Assembly: GCF_025602895.1 (NCBI RefSeq)
Contig: NW_026516230.1
Span: 62,001-126,000 of the forward strand
Reading direction: 5' to 3'
DNA: 64,000 nucleotides
Source of the DNA: Polychytrium aggregatum
Taxonomy: Eukaryota; Chytridiomycota; Chytridiomycetes; Polychytriales
Shown here: positions 58,427 to 64,000 of the stretch, one piece after another
Layout: each line of letters begins with the position of its first letter
Numbering within the stretch: position 1 is the first letter of the stretch
Notes under the pieces: model-generated
The model's input: only the letters and a program-made list of their open reading frames with translations
Database searches by the model: none
What the model was told of the DNA's origin: nothing
Program-made: the position numbers and the translations under genes

Positions 58427-61400
58427 ATGAGTTCAGCCGCTCAACCATCTGGGCACGATCACCCAAGGCATACTCCATATCCAATATCATCGACCAGGGT
58501 ACCATCCTCGATAAATAGGGCTCACGATGGGCTTCCCAAGAACAGATCCATCTGTCGTTGTCGCAAGTGTAGCACCGATTCGCAAGGCTTCAGGATTGTC
58601 TCCAGAACGACCTACTACGACCACTTCTATCGCTATGGCTTTCCACCTGGAGTCCCCCCTGTTCACATGTACTCGCTCAAAGATCCTCAAGAAAACACAG
58701 CTGGCCATCTTTCTTCGTTCCCTCACCGTCCTATTACAAGCATATGCGAAAATAACCCCAATTTGCGAACTTCGCCGACATTTCATCCCCCAGTGTTGGT
58801 GGTAGATGAACTGCGACCACATGGGATAACATCGCAGCGACCTTCATTGGGTAAGACTGAGCACCTGATATCACATTCTCGCTAAATTTTTGTGTGCGTC
58901 ACGGTTTCAGTCTTGAGCAATAATCAGTGATCTGTGCTTGGACGCTGCCAGAGCTCACTACGAAATGACCAATACACTCTCGATTTGTCCGACTTTGTTT
59001 CTTCATCCTTGGCCTGGCCCAAAGGCTCACCCCGCGCATTTGAGCACGAGAGCATGGATATCCAAACAGGAGCATCTATTCAGCAATGCACCCAAGACAA
59101 CGAAGGCCCTGCTCCAGCTCAATTTGAACGCTGCCCTTCGTGGTCGCCAAGCATGTGGGCATCGCGGGACTCTGAAGAAGCGTCCATGTACTACGAAGAC
59201 TCTGAAGACTCTTCGATAGACTCAGAAGACACCACTTCAAGCTCACCGAGAGAATTCGATGACATTTCGGGTGAGATATCAACGTCACCCAGCCTGATCG
59301 TATCGTCGAATCTTCCTGGTCTTGCTTCAGAGTCCGGTTGACTCATATAAATGCCACGGTTCACCTTCCAGGACAGTATCCGGATAGCTTCCTCGGCCAC
59401 TTTCGACTGCTTGAAATGAATGAAGATGATGAAGAAACTGGTGACGAAGAGCCCCGCATATCAGATGGTGAGTCAAATTCAAAGGACAGATAGCAATCCG
59501 ATGTAGCATCCGAATTGATGTATTCACCCGCGGCTTTCCCCCAGATATCCCGCCCTTCTATTCGCAGCTGGTCAAGGTGTTGACCGAGTGCAATGTTACC
59601 GACAAAGCCATCAAATCTGTCCTTAATCATTGCAACAAATTCCAAGGATTGTCATTACCAGCTGCACCCAGTCTGTACAAGATCCAAAAGATCATTTGTT
59701 GCGAGTGGAACGAGTATCTTCAGAGGCTTCCCTGCTGCCCAAACAGCTGCATGGGATTCGACATCAATGATAACCAGAGTCGAATATGCACGTTTTGTGG
59801 AGAGGATGCTTATGCGACGGTGAACGAAAAACTTCTGAATGGCGGCATTCAACCACAACTGAGGCCGATTCAGACCTACAAGTATTTCGATTTTGTTCAG
59901 ATACTTCAGACACTCTACCGAAATCCAACTATGGCAGAGTTGATGATGTACAGAGCAAACAGAGCGAGCGAACCAGGTACTTTCCACCCGTATTATTTCC
60001 CAATACTATATTGCTATATGGTGCTCTGAACTCACCAAATCTGAATCTTCAGGCGTCATGAGCGACATTTTCGATGCCGAATATTACCAGCACCTTTGTA
60101 GTCGCTCAATGTTCCAGCAGCCCACCGACGTTGCTCTCGGGCTGCATTTTGATGGCTTCAATATCAATCAGAGGTACGCCCGCTCTCTGTTTCAAAATCA
60201 GATTATAACCACAGCTGACCTTTGTATCTGGTGTAGGCAAAGCCATCAATCGTGGGGCTTCATCTTGATCAACTTCAATCTTCCACCTGCTCTGCGCTAC
60301 AAAAAGGAAAATCTCATTACGGTCTTGCTTACGCCTGGTCCACGATCGCCTCGTGACTTTGATACATTTTTGAAGCCGTTTTTCGAAGATATGAAGAGAC
60401 TTGAGACCGGTGCGTAAGCCCCTCTGGTGTGGATCACTTGGTCACTCCACATAATCCTCGCGAGAGCACGCTGCTGACGGAGCAATGTCTCTCGCTCCCA
60501 GGTGTTGAGGCGATAAGGGTCGACAAAAATGGCGTGGAACATTCTTTCACTCTCCGAGGTCACTTGCTGTACTGCCAGAGTGACATGCCCGGATCCAACA
60601 AATTCGGTAAATTTTCTGGGCACACCGCCACGAAGGGCTGTCGTCTCTGCGAAATAACGGCCACGAGGGCCGGGGGTGCCATGTGCTTCTATGAACGTGA
60701 CACTCCCAGTCCATACCGCACCGAAGAGAGTCTGAACAGAATATGGGAGGCCATCGATCAAGACGGCATGCCCCGAAACGGTACGTTAACGAGACGAGTC
60801 AGGGCGTTGTTTTCGACTCCGATGTTAACATTAACTATGTTGATCAGGGATCGTGGGGCGACCAGGTGTAACTCAACTTGAGTCCATCGAGCTCAGCTTC
60901 TGTCTTCCTCTCGATCTGATGCATGTGATCTCGAACATCGGTCCACTCATGATGGAGATTTGGAATGGAACGCGGAAGGCTCCCTCATCCTCAAGTTTGG
61001 ACCAAAAGATCACGTCCAAGTGCCTGAAAAAGATCGGAAGATGGATCAGCGAAGGCAGGATTCAGATTCCAACAGGCTTTGGTGCCTCTTGTCGGGACCC
61101 TGTCTCATACAAAAGCTTCAAAACCGAAGAATGGAAGAATTGGATTATCATGTACTCCCTACCTCTGCTCAATGCGGCGGGCTTTCCACTAGAACACTTG
61201 TAAGCTCTTGATATTGTACCCTGCTCGAACCGGGGCCCGTCCTACGGTCGATGAGATACTTGATTCGAATTGATCCTAACAGTGATGCTATTGTGCCTAG
61301 ATTGGGATGGAGGCGCTTTGTCTATGCCCTTCGATTGATGCTGCTTCCCCAGTTGAATGTTGCTCAATGCAATCAGATCGAGAGAAATCTTCAGAGGTTC

Positions 61401-62539
61401 CAGGAGTACTACACAGAGCAAGTAGCACGAGACAGCAGTCCCTTCACTTGAGGATGTTGGGCAGCTCACTAATTCTCAATATCTAACCACGTATACTCGA
61501 AATGTATTCACCAGGTCAATCGCAAATCTCCCAGAGTCACTCGAACCTCCTCCAGACAGAGCTCCAGACCTGTCTGGACTTCGTTTGATGAAAACCTACG
61601 TGCATCAGCTCCAACACTTGCCTAGGTGCATCCGATTGTTTGGACCCTTGGTATATCAATGGCAGTTTGAAATGGAAAGAACCTGTGGTCGCCTGAAGCT
61701 CATCGGGCGATCGAAGGTCCATCCAGTGGACAATATGGCCAATCGGCTCGTCCTCCAAAGCTCTCTGAGCGGTCCAAGCATTGCTCCGAACTTGACCTTG
61801 AGAGGAACATCCAGGTTGGGCGAAGACCCTGGGATATGGCCATCCTCCTTTGCAAACAATGGGCGGGCCTCGAATCAAGATAGCCGCGGAACCTTGTCTG
61901 GCCAGCAACAAAAGCTGAAACTACCTTCTGAACAAGTCGCGAAGCTAAAGAGCGCTTATGCCAGGACGATTTCTGCCAATTCCTCATACGGCTATCGTGA
62001 AGCCTTGCAATATGTCCATTCACTTTGGGATCAGAATTCGGACACTTGCTCCAAACACACCAAGATGGACGCGGGGGAACTACATGTCATATCTCAATCA
62101 CATCGGATGAGCACGGCACATCATCGGATGAACTCTGTTGTGAAGGTAAGGCATTCGGCAGCGCGCGATAGCGAAGCCTCATATGAGCTAATGCATTCTG
62201 AATCTACAGGTTTGGACCAATATGCCCGATGCATCAGCAAGCAATCACCCATATTCTTCTGTCCGCTTCTATCAAGTCCAATATTTCATCAGCCACTCCT
62301 TTGATGGAGAAACAACAAACTGGGCATACTGTGTGATTCCAAAGATCAACATCAGATATGGAGATGACAGTTCAGGATACCGCCCATGCAACGAGTGCGC
62401 TACCTTCCACCTCGACAGCATGGAGTCAACGAATCATATCTTTGTTCCAGCCGATGCCATCGTTTCTACTGTCGGATACTTCGAGATGGAAGGCGGTGGG
62501 TACAGCTTTGCTGCAATTGGAGAGGCAAAGTCAGGCTGA
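58427..62539 (+). CDS. CACTA/EnSpm (Tnp2-like) transposase, intron-containing
   Basis: This resembles the Tnp2-type transposases of CACTA elements common in fungi. The suggested start, MSSAAQPSGHDHPRHTPYPI, leads to a Cys cluster and YDHFYRYG (RCRKCSTDSQGFRIVSRTTY). The catalytic core spans several exons: DVALGLHFDGFNIN (first Asp), WGFILINFNLPPALRYKKEN, LLTPGPRSPRDFDTFLKPFF, LLYCQSDMPGSNKFGKFSGH (second Asp), KGCRLCEI and CLPLDLMHVISNIGPLMMEI. A C-terminal segment FGPLVYQWQFEMERTCGRLK matches the usual domain after the core. Most exons lack internal stops and introns have GT..AG borders, so the copy may be recent, but no single complete splice was built. The terminal repeats were not found, and the C-terminus may extend past 62539. 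Confidence 0.8.
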
Positions 62540-63292
62540 TACTTATATCAACCATTCCAGGTGGCTTTTATATTATCGAGCAAGATCCTCCGATTTGACA
62601 AGTCGATGCAAATGTCGCAGGTAGTTGGGCCAAAAAGTGCTTGAGGCCGCTTGATGACGAAGGGAGTTTGTCCGAACTTGACCCATAGTGACCATATCAG
62701 TGTAATGACAGGTCAAGTCGGAAGGTTTGGAATATAAATATCCCCCCGACCACCGCTTCCTGCCCGCTTCCGTCGTCAGGCTCAAGTCAATACTCCCCTC
62801 AGGCCCTCTCTATCCTAACTTCCTCGGCGGGCCCATGAGCCGATCGATGACATAGGTGCCGTTAAACGCATGCATATTGAGGATGAGCCGCATCATGAAT
62901 ATGTCTCTAATGTTTTTAACTCTAACGCTTCCTCTTTCACTATCTTGAATATGTCTCGAATGTAGGAAGCCATCCAAATCCAAGTAAGTCCCTTCATGAC
63001 GATTGAGTATCATCTGAGAGAGCTCGAAGGCGACGCTTCAACTAACCGCATCGCTCATTCCCTCCAGATATCCTCGCCCCCATGGGACATTATCTTGATT
63101 ATTATCATTTCGGGTTTGTTATCACTTGCGTTTTTACTGAACACGGCATATCATACCGCATTCTGTTTGCGACTCTGAGGTTAAACTGGCTGGTGGAGCA
63201 GTGACCACCGCGGGTTTGACCTAATCCTGGACTAGTTAGAACGGCCGAGGATTGCCCCAGGAGTTCACGGTGCCGCCCAACGGCGGTCGGAA
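62540..63292. other. Intergenic, nothing recognised
   Basis: This 750-bp region lies between the CACTA-type transposase and the inverted repeat at the window end. It has a repeated TTGAATATGTCTC/CATGAATATGTCTC motif near 62896-62960 and no recognisable gene. It may hold the right end of the transposon. Confidence 0.5.
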
Positions 63293-64000
63293 CTGGGGTG
63301 TCCGAAAGGCAGTTCTCAGAACGGGTCATGGTGAGGGAGAATGAGGATATGAGAGGTTCGGGGCCGGGAGAAACCGGGGCGGAGGGGTCCCGGAACGGAG
63401 CGGGACGGAGCGGGACGGCAAGCGAATGCCAAATCGGGCCAGAGCACGTGTGGGAAGCAACGCTGTTGATTGGCTAGCGAGCAGTCCCAAAATGGCATCG
63501 TTCGGACGAGGCTGCACCAGACTGTCGGCACACACGTGACTCATTCTGTGTCTTAATGTGCCTGCTGACCAGGTCCCGAGCCGAACACAGCCACTGTAGA
63601 GGGGTCACGTCCTATTTTTTTCATCGTGCATCCGGCGCTGGTGGGGTCACGTAGCAGATGCAGGCACGATGAAAAAAATAGGACGTGACCCCTCTACAGT
63701 GGCTGTGTTCGGCTCGGGACCTGGTCAGCAGGCACATTAAGACACAGAATGAGTCACGTGTGTGCCGACAGTCTGGTGCAGCCTCGTCCGAACGATGCCA
63801 TTTTGGGACTGCTCGCTAGCCAATCAACAGCGTTGCTTCCCACACGTGCTCTGGCCCGATTTGGCATTCGCTTGCCGTCCCGCTCCGTCCCGCTCCGTTC
63901 CGGGACCCCTCCGCCCCGGTTTCTCCCGGCCCCGAACCTCTCATATCCTCATTCTCCCTCACCATGACCCGTTCTGAGAACTGCCTTTCGGACACCCCAG
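63293..64000. repeat. Perfect inverted repeat (palindrome) reaching the window end
   Basis: Bases 63293-63629 are the reverse complement of 63664-64000, with a 34-bp spacer at 63630-63663. The arms, about 337 bp each, match through every segment I compared, and the right arm is still matching at the last base, so the palindrome may continue. The arms contain GC-rich repeats of CCGGAACGGAGCGGGACGG type. The spacer repeats GGGGTCACGT from the arm. Equal short open frames in both arms follow from the symmetry and are not genes. Confidence 0.95.

Noticed and set aside
63316-63977. Pair of identical open frames of about 70 codons in the palindrome arms
   Set aside because: Their identity follows from the inverted repeat, and they have no family signature or codon signal.

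Overview
The window is nuclear DNA of an intron-rich fungus, most likely an early-diverging zoosporic one (a chytrid). The reasons are genes split by many short GT..AG introns (about 60-250 nt), fungal-type core genes (PRPP synthetase with the [11 protein letters not shown] motif, BET1/SFT1-type SNARE, APC1, SUV3, kinesin-5 with a BimC box), several genes rare or absent in Dikarya (a NELF-C/D homologue, an EndoU nuclease, a SIRT1-type sirtuin with its C-terminal ESA motif) and a Fanzor-bearing DNA transposon. The assignment is inference; no rRNA or other direct marker is present. Spliced genes are reported as whole spans, and the named splice sites were read by eye.

Layout. 1-2.0 kb: no gene seen. 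2.0-7.0 kb: NELF-C/D (-) diverging from PRPP synthetase (+). 7.26-7.95 kb: deleted relic of the Fanzor transposon. 8.2-11.8 kb: BET1/SFT1-like SNARE and a SIRT1-like deacetylase (+). 12.4-20.1 kb: APC1 (-), divergent from a La-family RNA-binding protein at 20.4-23.1 kb (+). 23.36-26.99 kb: a 3.6-kb TA-flanked element with a frameshifted IS630/Tc1-type DDE transposase and an intact 790-aa Fanzor RNA-guided nuclease. 27.2-32.4 kb: DIS3L2-like RNB exoribonuclease (+). 32.67-32.95 kb: a 287-bp miniature derivative of the Fanzor element. 33.3-37.4 kb: NAA15, the NatA scaffold (-). 38.4-40.3 kb: EndoU endoribonuclease (+). 41.1-42.0 kb: secreted poly-Thr protein (-). 43.2-45.6 kb: unrecognised two-TM protein (-). 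46.0-50.1 kb: SUV3 mitochondrial RNA helicase (+). 50.5-57.2 kb: kinesin-5 (+). 58.4-62.5 kb: CACTA/Tnp2-like transposase (+). 63.29-64.0 kb: a perfect inverted repeat running to the window edge.

The host genes are mostly housekeeping: transcription pausing, nucleotide synthesis, vesicle fusion, chromatin deacetylation, mitosis (APC1, kinesin-5), RNA metabolism (La, DIS3L2, EndoU, SUV3) and N-terminal acetylation. They are not an operon.

The most interesting system is the Fanzor transposon family. One copy keeps an intact nuclease while its transposase is broken. Two internally deleted copies keep both termini and the segment between the Fanzor stop codon and the terminal repeat, where a guide-RNA scaffold is expected. 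Comparing the three copies gave the element boundaries, the TA flanks and the frameshift sites.
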